This document shows, piece by piece, positions 21,951 through 33,534 of a stretch of DNA of 64,000 nucleotides (position 1 is its first letter; each line of letters starts with the position of its first letter). A program made the position numbers and the translations under genes. Source of the DNA: Erodium maritimum (lineage: Eukaryota > Streptophyta > Magnoliopsida > Geraniales > Geraniaceae); the NCBI GenBank assembly GCA_963921825.1, contig OY997589.1:20977735-21041734 (forward strand), read 5' to 3'. Below the pieces are notes generated by a model that was not told the origin of the DNA, did no database searches, and saw only the letters and a program-made list of their open reading frames with translations.

Positions 21951-22090
21951 GGTTGATATTATGAAATAAAAGCGCTTTCATTTATGTCACCATGAGAGTG
22001 AGACCAAACCAATTAAGGTGATGGGAAAGTTGAGGAAAACCCAATGGCCAGTTTCTCTCAACCTAGAATATGAAGCTGCACTCTCCCTCT

Positions 22091-22285
22091 CTAGGCCCTA
22101 GAACTGGACATACATGGAACAGCAAAGTTAGAGAGAGAGAGAGTAAGTGAAAGTGGGTTTGAATTGAATAAGAGAAAGGAAGCTTGTTTTGGTGCATAAA
22201 TGGAGGTTGAGAGAGAGAGAGAAGTGAAAGGAACAAGGCAGACCTCTATCACTATCAGTATGAGAAGTAGCTTTAGAGGAATCAT
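22091..22285 (-). promoter_or_regulatory. EPF-like gene leader: upstream ORF and TATA box
   Basis: On the gene's strand a TTTATATA box at about 22312-22320 could place transcription near 22285. The leader between there and the ATG at 21950 contains a 64-codon ORF (22285-22091) that begins MIPLKLLLILIVIEVCLVPF and two AG/CT microsatellites (about 22130-22145 and 22210-22222). The ORF may be chance or a translational control element. Confidence 0.35.
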
Positions 22286-22329
22286 GTCTGGGTATGGCTC
22301 TGTTTCTGGGGTATATAAATGAGCAATTA

Positions 22330-23459
22330 ATTAACCACTTTTTCCTTCCGTTTCAGTGCTCAGAATCAGAATTCTCCAGTATGGGTTTTCACTGCGGAAA
22401 ACAGATTCGCAGAGATTAAGAGAAACAGAGCAAAGAGTGAAAGAAAAGTCTCTGTTTTGTCTCTATATGCTTACGTCTCTTTGACAATTCATTGCCCAAC
22501 CTACTCCTACATCTACTCCTACCACTCTCTTTTCCTTCATCCTTGTATCTTCATTCTTCACACAACATTCTAATTTTCAGGAACAAAATAGTTATTCATT
22601 GCTCAATTGCATGCTATATTTAATTTTGATATTATGTCACTGCACGTTCAAACTTTAAAATCCAACAAATTGATAATAATCAGAGTTGACAAATAAAGGA
22701 ATTTTAAAATCCATATTGTACATGTGTAAGCATTGGTGTGGATACCCAAATGTAAATGAAATTGAGTTTGCGAATCATATCTATACGGTACAAAATCATC
22801 ACATGCAGTAGAATAATTCCAACGGTCCTGATGCTATTATGATCTGTACCCGACCCATGTCTAAGTGGACCCCCACAACCCAACCCAAATAACCCCAATG
22901 TCTCACTAATCACTGTAAAGAAACCAGCTCTCTTTCTTTTCCTGGCACTTTTTCCTTATAAATTGCCACCTTGTATTTATGGGAGTGAACAACTTCCCCA
23001 GTTTTATTAACTATGTAGACCCTGTTCTTGCTGTAAATATGTATTAAAAAAATTGAAAAGAAAGATCAAGATTCCCCTGAGAAATTCAATAATTTTGTTT
23101 TCAAATTAATATTCATTTAGAATAAATAGTAAAGAGTGAGCAAAAGCCAATCAAGTGCAAATTCAATTGTTTCTCTCCAGTCAGGTTTCATTTTACAAAT
23201 GTTCCCTAAAAATAAACCATAGCGCCAATTTAACTTACAGTTGTAATAAAACAGAAAGACCCCTAACAAGACCAAGACCTACTTTCTTGCTTAAACTTCT
23301 CATAATACTATGAGCACAATGGGTAACTAGTTCTCTACTAAAGGAAATTTGTGCATGATCAAGGCACAAACAAGGCCAACCATGTTCAACAATAATGCTT
23401 GCTAAGAATCATCATGAAACGAAGCAGATGTGAAGGATTGAGAAAAGGATTAGGAGAGT
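22330..23459. other. Intergenic
   Basis: No coding or repeat structure that I can support. 23280-23459 is probably the 3' untranslated region of the minus-strand gene that ends at 23460. Confidence 0.4.
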
Positions 23460-26400
23460 CTACTCTGAATTGAAAAGATTTGAACGATATGCCTCCTCGT
23501 TAACGATGATTGGTGGTATGTTCCATGTTCCTAGAGGATGTCCAGATGTGCTTCCACCTAAAACACGTCAGATACGTAATGCATTGTGAAAACAAAACAA
23601 AAGAGAGGTTTGATCTGTGTGATAGTAACTTTACATTGATGTAAACTTACCTTCTTTAGTAGCCTCTACGCATCTTCTCTGGTAATTTTGTGACAGATGA
23701 GGATCCAGAGATTTAAGTAACATGTCGTACTTGTCTTCAGCTTCAGTAATGTATTTTGCCTGAGAGAAGGTTAACAGAGAGCATGAATGTTGAACTTAAA
23801 CCTACACTTGTCAATTATAATCATCAAAATGTAATCATTTTTCTTTGATTTGAGATGGAGAAAACTGTTTTTGCTCATCCCCTTGAAGAATAAAAGCATT
23901 TGGAATACGTCCCTTGGTCAATTCATATTCATGTATGCATCCCAAACATATTCCAAGATTGAGTTTTGTTTCATCTATTCTTTGGCGTGGTGAAAGCTGA
24001 AAAACAAAAACTGCAAGCTTTTTGGTGTTTGCAGTATATACCAAGAAAATAAAGTATATATACTTTTGCAACCTATATATATCCATTGGGAAAAAAGGAT
24101 TCACCATATAAAAGAACCTAGATATACTCAAGTCATTGCATCATTCAAGGATCCGAAAACAAAAGAACACTGGCGAATAACTTACTGTAGCTTCATTTTA
24201 TCAAGGATGAGTGACTTATTGTGGGCCAAGAGAGAAGTTTCTACACAGCTCAAGTATATTTTCAAAAACATCGCACATTTAAATAAAAGAGTCGACAAAA
24301 CCTAAAGGGTTAAATGTTGAAACTTACTGTCAACTATTGGTCACGAACACTACACTACCCAACATTTCAAAATGACAAATGCACTACCTTAAGTATTGGT
24401 CACGTGATTCTATTAGTAAAAATGGACGGAATATTCCACTCCGTTAGTGATATGACCTCATATGTCATCTAATGGATGGTAAAATGACGATTTTGCCCTC
24501 TCTTATTTGACCTCTATACATTTTATAAGGAACATTACCATTTTGCCCTTACGTATTTGACCTTTATGCATTTTATAAGGAACATTACCATTGCACCCTC
24601 GTTATTGTTCCTTATAAAATGTATAGAGGTCAAATAAGTAAGGGGAAAATCATCATTTTTCCATCCATTAAATGACACATGAGGTCATATGACTAATAGA
24701 ATGGAATATCCCGTCCATTTTTACTAACAGAATCACGTGACCAATACTTAAAGGTAGTGCATTTGTCATTTTAAAACGTTGGGTAGTGTAGTGTTCGTGA
24801 CCAATACTTTAGAGTACGTTTCGATATTTAACCCAAACCTAAAAAAAATTAGCCAATGATTCATCTCCCTCTGCCAAAAAATAAGTCTCACTTTCTTAAA
24901 AGATGTTGCAACATAAGTGTATCATCCCCATTTTAGTTAGTTAATCAGCTATGGATTACAAACTATATCACTATATATGTTCATTACAGCAACTTGAGTG
25001 GGGGGTAAAGTAGGGTTGGTGTCGTCAGCGCCTGGACCGATTTTTACAACACTGGCAAATAGGTAAATGGGACACTTATTTAGACGGAGAGAAAATCTAT
25101 TATGGGATTGAACAGGTATCGAACTTTAATGATGGTCAACAACAGAGCATTATAGTTTTCGAGCACATCAGCAGTACGGGAGACTCACCAGCATAGCTGG
25201 AGCAGCTGATGGTCCGTATATTCTGACAAACATGCGTAGAACATTGAAATGGTTCTCTACCACATCATTCTACAGATGGAAAAATTTAGATGAGACATAA
25301 ATAACATAAAACATGAACCAATTACCTAGAATCACATTATCACTAAATGCGTACCTCATAATCAAACCTGCAACCACATTGCATTGAATTGATATCAGAA
25401 TAGTTGTTTTTACTTGTCATATCATGCAAATGTTTACACAAAATTGTACTAGTTATTCAAATAACAAAAGACCATTAGTAAAGCATTATAAATCTATAAC
25501 TCAAGCAGGCGCACAAATAGCAAATTTCAAAAATGTGAAGACCAAAGACAAATAGTTATTGTTAAGTTTTCAACTCAAAGCCTGAGCTTTTCTGGTTGAG
25601 GTGGCCATCTGGCATATAAAGTAGCCTCAAACTATGCACAGTTTCAAAACGTGACAGTTCAACGCTGCCTCTAATGCAACCTGGACAACACTAAGAGTCA
25701 CGTGTGGACCAAGAGTTAAGAGGCAGGCACCATATACAGGCAAAGGACAAGACTGAACCAATTCTGATAGCATGTTAAGTTACAACAGAAAAGCCTGAGC
25801 TTTTAGGTGGAGTGCAACAGGTATATGAAGTTCTCTTAAGCTCTACAAAATCTTAGCATGAAATACTTAAAAACAATATGACCTTTATTTCATTTAAGGT
25901 AAAACAGCAACTTCAAATTCCCATTAAGGTTACAAACAAAAGCATGTAGAGAAGTAAGAGAAATACTTACAAATCATCAGACACCTCCACAAGGAACTCT
26001 GAGATTGACAGAAATTCCATATGCAAATCATTAACCTTCATGATAGCTTCAAGGAAACACCCATAGGTCAACAAAATATAGTTTATCCGACATGATTAAA
26101 GCATAGACCAAAAACAGAGCACATCAAATTATACAATAGCTGAAAAACAGTTGAAAGGATGTGACTAGATGCTAGTTAGATACACAGTGGCTTTTTAATA
26201 TTCAGGGAAGGAGGAGAGGTATAACTACAAACTGACTAGCTCATGAAACAAAACTAAAAATTACAGTAAATTACCTTTTCTCCTCTTAACTGATACAAAA
26301 GAAGATTCAACACCCGATAATCAAAGGACTTCAGATGGATTGACTTCATCACATCTTCAACTGATATCTGAGCAGAAAATCTTAGATCAATAACATTCAA

Positions 26401-28467
26401 TTCGGAATTAGAAGATTGACACGTTTTATCCACATTAAAGTTCCATTACATGAACATGAGAATGACATATATACCTTCTTTCCGCTTGTTAATGCATGGC
26501 AAAGCTTTCTTTCTAGAGCCCAATACTCTTCCCCACACTTAAATTCTTCGTTTATCCTACACTCATTAAAGGAATAAGAAATAAGTCATTGAGCTCAGAT
26601 TTCTTAGTTTTGACAAAAGCATGAAGTCAGAGAACATGAAATAATACCTCTCTGTCAATAGACCATGATATTTAAGTATACCCACAAGGGGTCTGAATGG
26701 ATCACCTTCTAGAATACCCATAGATTTGGCAGCCTCCCAATTTGCTTCCTGCAATAAAAATGGAATACCAATGGTTATGTGAAAGTTGACAAATGAGATA
26801 CGAAGTCCTTACAATAAGTGCTTGATGGGGCATATTTTCACCACCTTGGAACCACCTTTTAAGACAGTAACCCCAGCATCAGGTACTTGCAGGGTCTGTT
26901 CATTTAAACTATCAAGCTGCATCAACAGATAAATAACTGTTCAGAAATAAAAACGGATGTGGTAGCTTGATGCCAAAGATACTTTTTGCACCATTGCACC
27001 ACCTTTCAGCCATGGTCACAAACATTTAAATTGGATGAATTCATATCCTTTGTTTATCCAAAACAATCAAAACTTTATCAGCATGCACAAATGAGAAAAT
27101 ATACAAGCTGGATGAGGCTCATTCCATAGGGAAAAGAGCACCCACATTGTGCAGCATCAGTGTTCTGAAAGCTGCACTGCCTGCTTAAAACAGTTGATCT
27201 ACTTGCATAACTTTTCTCCATTCTAAAAAGCATGAAATCAATTATTTCTTCAACATATACTTACCTGATAAATATAACTCTCTGTAAATGACAGCACAGG
27301 CAAATAACGAAATACTGTCTGTGGCTGGTTGATGTCCATTCCATGAAACATAAAATAAGATCTGCACTGTTGCATGGATACAGAACAAAAAAAAACATCG
27401 CGTTATGAAATTATTATAAACACACTAATATCTTATATCATCTAAGTTAGAAGGTTCAGATTTTTAGTAGATCTGATCAAAAGTACTTGCTGAATCATTT
27501 AGGATTACAATACATTGTGAATTCAGAATTCTTTTTTATGGAGCACACTAGACCATTCATTGGTTTAACAACTTACTAAATTCACTAACCAAGGACAACA
27601 TGGAAAGAAGAAAGCAAACCAAACAAGGCCCTTTTGACAATGTTGTTTCACAGAGCCCATCAAAGTTATCAAATGTTTTTTTTTCTCTCTCAAATACTGC
27701 AAATTCATATCCCCATATAGCCATGATAGCCTCTGTCTTTTACCATTTTGTTGAAGTTACGATTTTACCTTTAATGAAATCCAGATCGAGTTGTTGTTTT
27801 CTCAAATCGGGACCCATGAAATTGCTATACATTTTCAAAGGAAAGCTATACAAATTAGAATGGAGTACATTGATGTCATGCTCACGAACGGATTTATATA
27901 AATTATTTGCTCATATGTTCAATTCCAATCACCACTAATTACCAAAACGCAAAAAAAAAGGGCTTACAAAATCCTCGAGAGTAGAATTTGCTCGTTGCAT
28001 AGCATCGAGCCCAATCATATCAATCTTTTCAAAATAAGCTTCACCACTAGGTTCATGTTTGCTTTCCAGCTCCGCCGCGTCCTGCTGAGTGAGACACAGC
28101 GACGCTTCCACCACAAATGAATCCGAAAACTGATAAACAAACAAAAAAAACGTAAATGCGCGAATAGTTGCTGAATTGATACTCAAAATTAAGGCTCACT
28201 TTCGGCAAGTTTTCGAGAATCAGGTTCTTCTTCTCATCCAGATCGATTCCTCCACAAGGCTGCGCCTGTCATCGACTCGAATACCGAAATCATATGTGAA
28301 AGTTGATAAAAATACGGAGAGATTGAGGGGATGAGTACCAAGAAGAGAGCGAAGTTGGAGAGGAAGCGAAGAGAATCGGTATCAGGAGAAGAGGAAGAGG
28401 GGACGCCATGTGATTGCATGAGCAACGCCCCCTTGTGCACTTGTTCAAGCTTCCGTAGCTCTTCCAT
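23460..28467 (-). CDS. Conserved plant protein of unknown function, 13 exons, one frameshift
   Basis: Exons (high to low): 28339-28467, 28200-28265, 27968-28129, 27265-27366, 26813-26916, 26648-26748, 26475-26556, 26275-26367, 25971-26035, 25355-25367, 25189-25269, 23651-23759, 23460-23557. All junctions are GT/AG and in phase. The ~401-residue product begins MEELRKLEQVHKG, is mostly helical-looking, and includes GLDAMQRANSTLEDFCRSYF, SFDYRVLNLLLYQLRGEK and VNDLHMEFLSISEFLVEVSD; it ends GTWNIPPIIVNEEAYRSNLF. I see no signal peptide, membrane segment or catalytic motif and do not assign a function. The joined length is 1205 nt, one short of a multiple of three: exon 5 changes frame at the A4 run 26857-26860 (VTVLK before, RWFQGGEN after). 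This may be a real lesion or an assembly error. Exon 10 is only 13 nt. A 528-bp MITE sits in the last long intron. Confidence 0.75.
23835..24010 (-). other. Orphan coding-like block in an intron
   Basis: Between the exons at 25189 and 23759 the reverse strand has an acceptor-like TTTTTCAG (about 24001), then LSPRQRIDETKLNLGICLGC and HEYELTKGRIPNAFILQGDE, ending in TGA at 23835. Skipping it joins the neighbouring exons in phase, so it is either an alternative terminal exon or a captured fragment. Family unknown. Confidence 0.3.
24307..24834. mobile_element. MITE of the Mutator superfamily (528 bp)
   Basis: Inverted ends GGGTTAAATGTTGAAACTTA and GGGTTAAATATCGAAACGTA, with similarity extending about 100 bp or more (GGTCACGAACACTACACTAC in both). 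An exact 9-bp duplication AAACCTAAA lies at 24298-24306 and 24835-24843. It is inserted in an intron of the minus-strand gene 23460-28467. It also contains a shorter internal repeat (CATTTTATAAGGAACATTAC, twice). It has no coding capacity. Confidence 0.9.
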
Positions 28468-28800
28468 TTCTTCTCTCTCGAATGCGCGATGACACTAGGG
28501 CTCGCAAACTCAACCGTTTTCGTCCCAACTGATCACTGTCGATTTCGCCGGTACCGGTCACAGAACAGCCTAAACCTGCGAGGGTAAGGGTGAGCCGGGA
28601 CGTTTTCCACTGGTATCCGGTTTTCAGGACTGAAAATAGCAATTAATTGATCGGAGATATGGGCTCTCAAGGCCCATATATGTCGATACCTAAGTTATCT
28701 CAAGCCCATTTCCCTTGTAGCTCAGCCCGCTGCTCTCTTCATCTTCAGTCGTTCGATTTAAAGCTATGTTTGTAGTCGTCCAATGTGACTCAAGCATTCA
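28468..28800. promoter_or_regulatory. Upstream region of the minus-strand gene at 28467
   Basis: Contains the 5' flank of the 13-exon gene, GC-rich near 28540-28610. No clear TATA box is visible. It ends where the Harbinger element begins. Confidence 0.35.
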
Positions 28801-29768
28801 GAGCATGAACAGTGGGCCGGCCCTCGGGTTTGGCTCGCGTTTCTGCGGGACGCGGGCCGTCTCGTTGTGGGACGGCTTTTACGCGTCCCGCAGAAATGTG
28901 GGCCGGGCCGAGGCCCGCGTCCCACGTCCATGAACCACGGGAAGGGTTGAAGCCCGTGGCTCGCGTCCCGTGTCCGCCTGCCGCCCAATCCCCGCCTGCC
29001 ACGTGTCCCGACCATTAGCTAACGGTTATATTTTTTCTTTTCTTTTTAATTCAATATTCCTACATTTTAACTATATAAATACCCCCCAACTCCTTTCTCA
29101 AACCATCCTACTTCTCTACAAATTTCATTTTTATATTTCGATACAAAATGTCCGACGATGAGGGTCCGACATATGAGGAGTTGGCAACCCAAATACGGAT
29201 AGTTGAGGAACGATTCCGGCGAAGGATTGAGAGGGGCATACAGAGAGCAATGCCAAGGATCAACGCTCTGAGGGAGAGGCTCGATCGTGGGGAACCAATG
29301 CGACGAGAGATTCACAGAGGTCGTGTTGAAGCCCACGACCAACTAATGAGGTATTATTTTGTCGATCAGCCCAGATATGTTTAGGCGTCGGTTCCATATG
29401 TGCAAACCACTTTTTCAACGGATTATGGACAAGATCAAGGAACACGACAATTACTTCGTTCAGAAATATGACGCGGTCAGACGCTTGGGCTTATCAACGG
29501 AACAGAAGTGCACTGCCGCGATACGGATGCTTGCGTATGGGTGCTTTCAATTTTATATAATTTAAACTGTTTTGATAAAGAATTAAATAAAACAGCAAAC
29601 TATAAATTAATTAATCACCCAGCATCCACTAACAATCCAAGCCTCAATCCAAGACTCACCATTGTAAAACACAACTTATTTTGAGTCCTTAGTCCCACTA
29701 TTTTGTACAGTCAGCATCAAATCCTCGCATCCAAGCCTCACATCCAAGCTTTTCCATTGTACATGCTC
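28801..29768 (+). mobile_element. PIF/Harbinger element, internally deleted
   Basis: Left end GAGCATGAACAGTGG, right end CCATTGTACATGCTC (inverted, one or two mismatches). The last 200 bp matches the 3' end of the element at 59134-61267 (AATAAAACAGCAAA, TGTAAAACACAACTTATTTT, TTTTGTACAGTCAGCATC). The 5' part carries the same GCGTTTCTGCGGGACGCGGG-type inverted sequence as the elements near 58.8 and 59.2 kb. Flanking triplets are TCA and TCC, so the target duplication has decayed or the ends are slightly off. Confidence 0.75.
29148..29573 (+). pseudogene. Harbinger transposase N-terminal remnant
   Basis: ATG at 29148 gives MSDDEGPTYEELATQIRIVE, an acidic start, and reads to YYFVDQPRYV. A one-base shift near 29383 moves to MFRRRFHMCKPLFQRIMDKI, then RRLGLSTEQKCTAAIRMLAY. 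The FRRRF...LF..I and KCTAAIRMLAYG blocks are characteristic of the HARBI1/ALP1-like nuclease encoded by PIF/Harbinger elements. The sequence then breaks off; the DDE catalytic domain is missing. Confidence 0.75.
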
Positions 29769-29874
29769 TCCGTGCATCTCTGTCACCCCCATCCCCTTCA
29801 GATTTTGTATCGCCGAAACCCTATTCTCCTTCGTTCTCTCCTTTTTCACTAATTTATTATCTAAAAGGGTAAAA

Positions 29875-30108
29875 TGGTATTTTCCTTGTAAAAGTCAAAG
29901 GGTTCATGTATTAAGGGTAAAGTAGCAATTTCATTTTATCCTTATCAGGCACATGGGTCACATGCATAACAGAAACGGAATATTCCGTCCGTTTTTTCTA
30001 ACATAGGTGTGTAGATGAAATTTTAGGGTAGCCACAGAACGTGGACGAAACTTTGTACACCAAAATGTTTGGGGACGAAACGTCAGGGTAGTTTTGGACA
30101 ATTATCCC
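29875..30108. mobile_element. Half of a MULE-type MITE
   Basis: The right end in reverse is GGGATAATTGTCCAAAACTA followed by CCCTGACGTTTCGTCCCCAA. The inner part (GGAATATTCCGTCCGTTTTT) resembles the centre of the MITE at 24307-24834. No matching left terminal repeat is visible, so the copy is truncated. Confidence 0.45.
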
Positions 30109-30517
30109 TAATTTTTAACATTAACCAAACCAACCTAATCAAATAAATAGAATAATCAAAATAATCCAACCATACATTTTTTTCGATTCTAGTTCGATTA
30201 TAATTTCAATAAGGATCTAATAATGCCCACCCTTAATCATAATTGCAATTTGCAAGCATTCCAACACATTGTAACTGTCACAAACTGTAAGTCCAAGCTA
30301 ACCACCAACCTACAACCTGGAATTACAAGGATGAAGTTTGAAATATTCCTATGGACAAAGTTGCTGTTAAGCTCACATCTCTAAATCATTCATTTGGTAC
30401 AATGGCAAGAGTATAGACCAGAGAGCAACTGCCTCAATCAACTACTACATAATATAACTCCATTTCACTCTAGAAAAGATATAGGTGTGCAAAGATATGT
30501 ACTTCCTAAAACTGAGC
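30109..30517. other. Intergenic / 3' flank
   Basis: AT-rich, without coding signals. The part next to 30517 is probably the 3' untranslated region of the minus-strand gene. Confidence 0.4.
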
Positions 30518-32683
30518 TCATTTTCTCTTCTTAGCCTTACCTAAAGCTGGATCTAGTGGCGTTTCCATCTGTTCCAGCCGCTCATCTGTTTGAGGCTTTT
30601 CTTTCTGTTTCACCCCCTCATCTGCTTGAGACTTTACTTTTTTGTCGTGTTCTTGCTCGGGTATCTCCTCATCGTTCAATAACTTCCCAGCTTTTCCAAC
30701 AGCAATAATTAGATCGAGCTGCTTGTGTTGTTGCTCCTACAGAAAACCAAAAACACAACATAATTCAAATTACATCATATTCATGAGAGCATTTCATTCG
30801 TAAAAAAAAAATAAAAGGTACTTTGCATTTAGGGCAAGGGCACAGATTCAACTGATAATAACATATCACAAGTTATGCTAATACCTACATACCCATTATG
30901 TCCTCCAAGCAGCGGCAAAAATATAAAATACTAGTCTGAAGCAGGAAACACAATAACCAGTTATCTAGTGTTCTTGAAACAGATATTTCTATTAGCTTAG
31001 CTATATAACTAGAACACACTAACGCTAACCAAGCTCCATAGAATTCAAATATACATAGAAAATATATTTAATTAACAGTATGGGGAATACTATTCACCTG
31101 CATTGCCAACAGAATATTGTGAATTTCACCCACTTCCTTTTCCAAAATGTCTTCTTGCACTGCTAATGCACGCGTTGCCTCAGAATTCTTTCGAGCCAAA
31201 GCTGCAGTCTTCAGGGAAGAAAAAGTAAAGAAATTTATCGATGATGATAAAAATTAAAAGGAACGCAAGATTAAAAGCGGTCAACCAAAAATGTTCACTC
31301 AATTACGAGGAACTCAAAATGTTCCTGCTTAACAATTACATTGTCTAACTCAATTATTACTTATAAGAGGAAGTCAAAATGTTCACTCAAATCGGCTGAG
31401 TTGATGGCCAGTGGGATTCTACACTTTAGTAGGTGAAATCCCTATCTGAAATAGCTAGCAGAACACTTACCTCCTCACAAAATGGATACAAGCTTTGATA
31501 GGGAATTGTGAAACTTTTCCTTATGTTAGTTTGTTTTTCCCTACAAATGTGTGTCTCAAATATCTATGTTCAAAAATTCAGTACTCAAATCACTCTTTCT
31601 TCCATTATAGATTGTAAACTAAGAGCATCATATCTTGCTTGAATTTGTAGTTATATCTACATAAACTCTATTTTCATAAACCGAAAACTTTTATCATTCC
31701 CTTCTTTAGGTAATCATTCCATTTCTGTGCTCAAACTAATCCTATACTGATCCACACATTAACTAATACAAACAAATATCTCATTCTCCATAGATTTATT
31801 GACTAGACAATTGCTTGCCCTTAATTACTATCTCCTTATTCAATTTGCATTCTCCTCCAAAACACATTCTCGGCCACATATACCCATTCGGTTCTGAATA
31901 TAATCCAAAAGTTCAACCCACTCTTAACCCCTATTTCCCTAATCTATATATATCCCCGTCCGAAACTCATTACCATAAGCAAATTAAAAACAAAATATCG
32001 ATAAAAAGCAATGAGAAAATAAGTGCCATCACCTCGGCAATGGGATCCTTTAGAGACTTCCTCGTAACCCGAAACCGTATCCCCAACTTCTCCAGCTGCC
32101 TGGACAGAGCACGAATCATAGTGGTAGAGCTCTTAACATCTTCTTCCAGTTTCTCAATCCTGTCAACCAAATTGAAACTCTCAACACCCCCTTTCACAGA
32201 CTCCATACAGACCCTGCTCCACTGCCTCCTCCTAATCAACGCCCCAGCCAAAACCCCACCCACCATCGTCACCAATCCCCAAACCAAAACCCTCTCCCCC
32301 AAAACCCCCTGCTTCCACCCGGAGACCGCATACTTCGCAGCAAAAACAATCGTCAAAACCGCCGACGAGACCAGACACAAAAACTCTGAAATCGAAAGAA
32401 ACGAATCGAAATTGAAGCTGTAGGGATTGTTTCTGTGGACAGCACCTTCGGAATCGTGGACTCTAAGACGAGAACTGCGGATGGAGACGAGGGGCTTGGA
32501 ACTGGGGGGCGTGGCGGTGAAAATCTGCAAATGGGGCGGAGAAGCGGCGAGGTGGCGTGAGGCGATCGGGGGCGAGAAGAGTGAAGGGCTCTTGAGGCGG
32601 TGGCGGGCAGAGGAGGCGCTGTGGTGGAGGAAGGTGAAGCGAGAGGGGGAAGTGGCGGAGAAGCGTTGAGAAGAGAGTGACAT
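30518..32683 (-). CDS. Predicted plastid-targeted membrane protein with coiled coil
   Basis: Three exons: 32033-32683, 31098-31208, 30518-30736, joined in phase 0 (about 326 residues). The N-terminus MSLSSQRFSATSPSRFTFLH is Ser/Thr/Arg-rich and low in acidic residues, like a chloroplast transit peptide. Two hydrophobic stretches follow, EFLCLVSSAVLTIVFAAKYA and VLVWGLVTMVGGVLAGALI, then a helical region VDRIEKLEEDVKSSTTMIRA and ALAVQEDILEKEVGEIHNIL that looks like a coiled coil. The C-terminal 45 residues are highly charged and lysine-rich (GKAKKRK end). I do not recognise a named family, and its function is unknown. Confidence 0.75.
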
Positions 32684-33114
32684 TGCAGATTGGAGCTCGA
32701 GGGTGCCGGTAGCTATGGATCTTCAGGGTTCGCCAAGCTGACCGGAGAAGAAGAAGAGACGAGCATGAAGTAAGGAGTTGATGTGTCTGCGACTCAACAA
32801 GACAAGGATTTTGGGCGACATGTTCGATTTGATACTTTGCGCGGGACCATATCAGCTTATCTATCCGGACCGGCGCACATTAGTTTATCGACTAAAAAAG
32901 CTATTAACACCTCATAGTTTATTTTTATTATTATTAGTGTCATCGAAAATAACAGATAAATCTATCAAAACATACCCATAGTATATTTTATTTATATTAA
33001 ACTATATTTTTATTTTAATATTATTATTTTCCCTTCAGATAACTTTAAATCAAATAAAATGGTGTAAAAAAATGTTCTAGCATGTTTATTCTCTCTCGAA
33101 ACAATTAAGGTTTG

Positions 33115-33240
33115 TAAAAATAGGACAAGCCTGATAGCGGGCTTCGGGACTCATCCTCTGCCGGTCGGTCCTCTTATCTACCATGGGTTTCGGCAGCCAT
33201 AACGGGTTTCGGGACTCATCTCTGCCGGTGCATCGGTCCT
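33115..33240. repeat. Two-copy repeat
   Basis: The segment GGTTTCGGGACTCATC...CTGCCGGT...CGGTCCTCTTATCT occurs twice about 60-70 bp apart (33137 and 33203 on). Confidence 0.6.
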
Positions 33241-33352
33241 CTTATCTGCCATGGGAGGGACAAGATGATCTTTGCAACGAGAGTAGACTCTTCCCCAATC
33301 TCTTGTCTATGGACCCATGGACAAAATGATCTTCACAACGAGAGTCCGCTCT

Positions 33353-33534
33353 TCACCGATCTCTTGCGTATGGAACACTATCGTCACCGATCTCTTGCGT
33401 ATGGAACACTATCGTACCTGGTATGGAACACGAGCGGTGCTCTTCACCGATCTCTTGCGTATGGAACACTATCGTCACCGATCTCTTGCGTATGGAACAC
33501 TATCGTACCTGGTATGGAACACGAGCGGTGCATC
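33353..33534. repeat. Higher-order tandem repeat, 91-bp unit made of ~30-bp subunits
   Basis: Each 91-bp unit (33353-33443, 33444-33534) holds two copies of TCACCGATCTCTTGCGTATG plus GAACACTATCG and one diverged copy (TACCTGGTATGGAACACGAG). Reading frames here repeat the same residues and are by-products. Confidence 0.9.

Noticed and set aside
31815..32423. 202-codon plus-strand ORF
   Set aside because: Antisense to exon 1 and intron 1 of the well-supported minus-strand gene (30518-32683).
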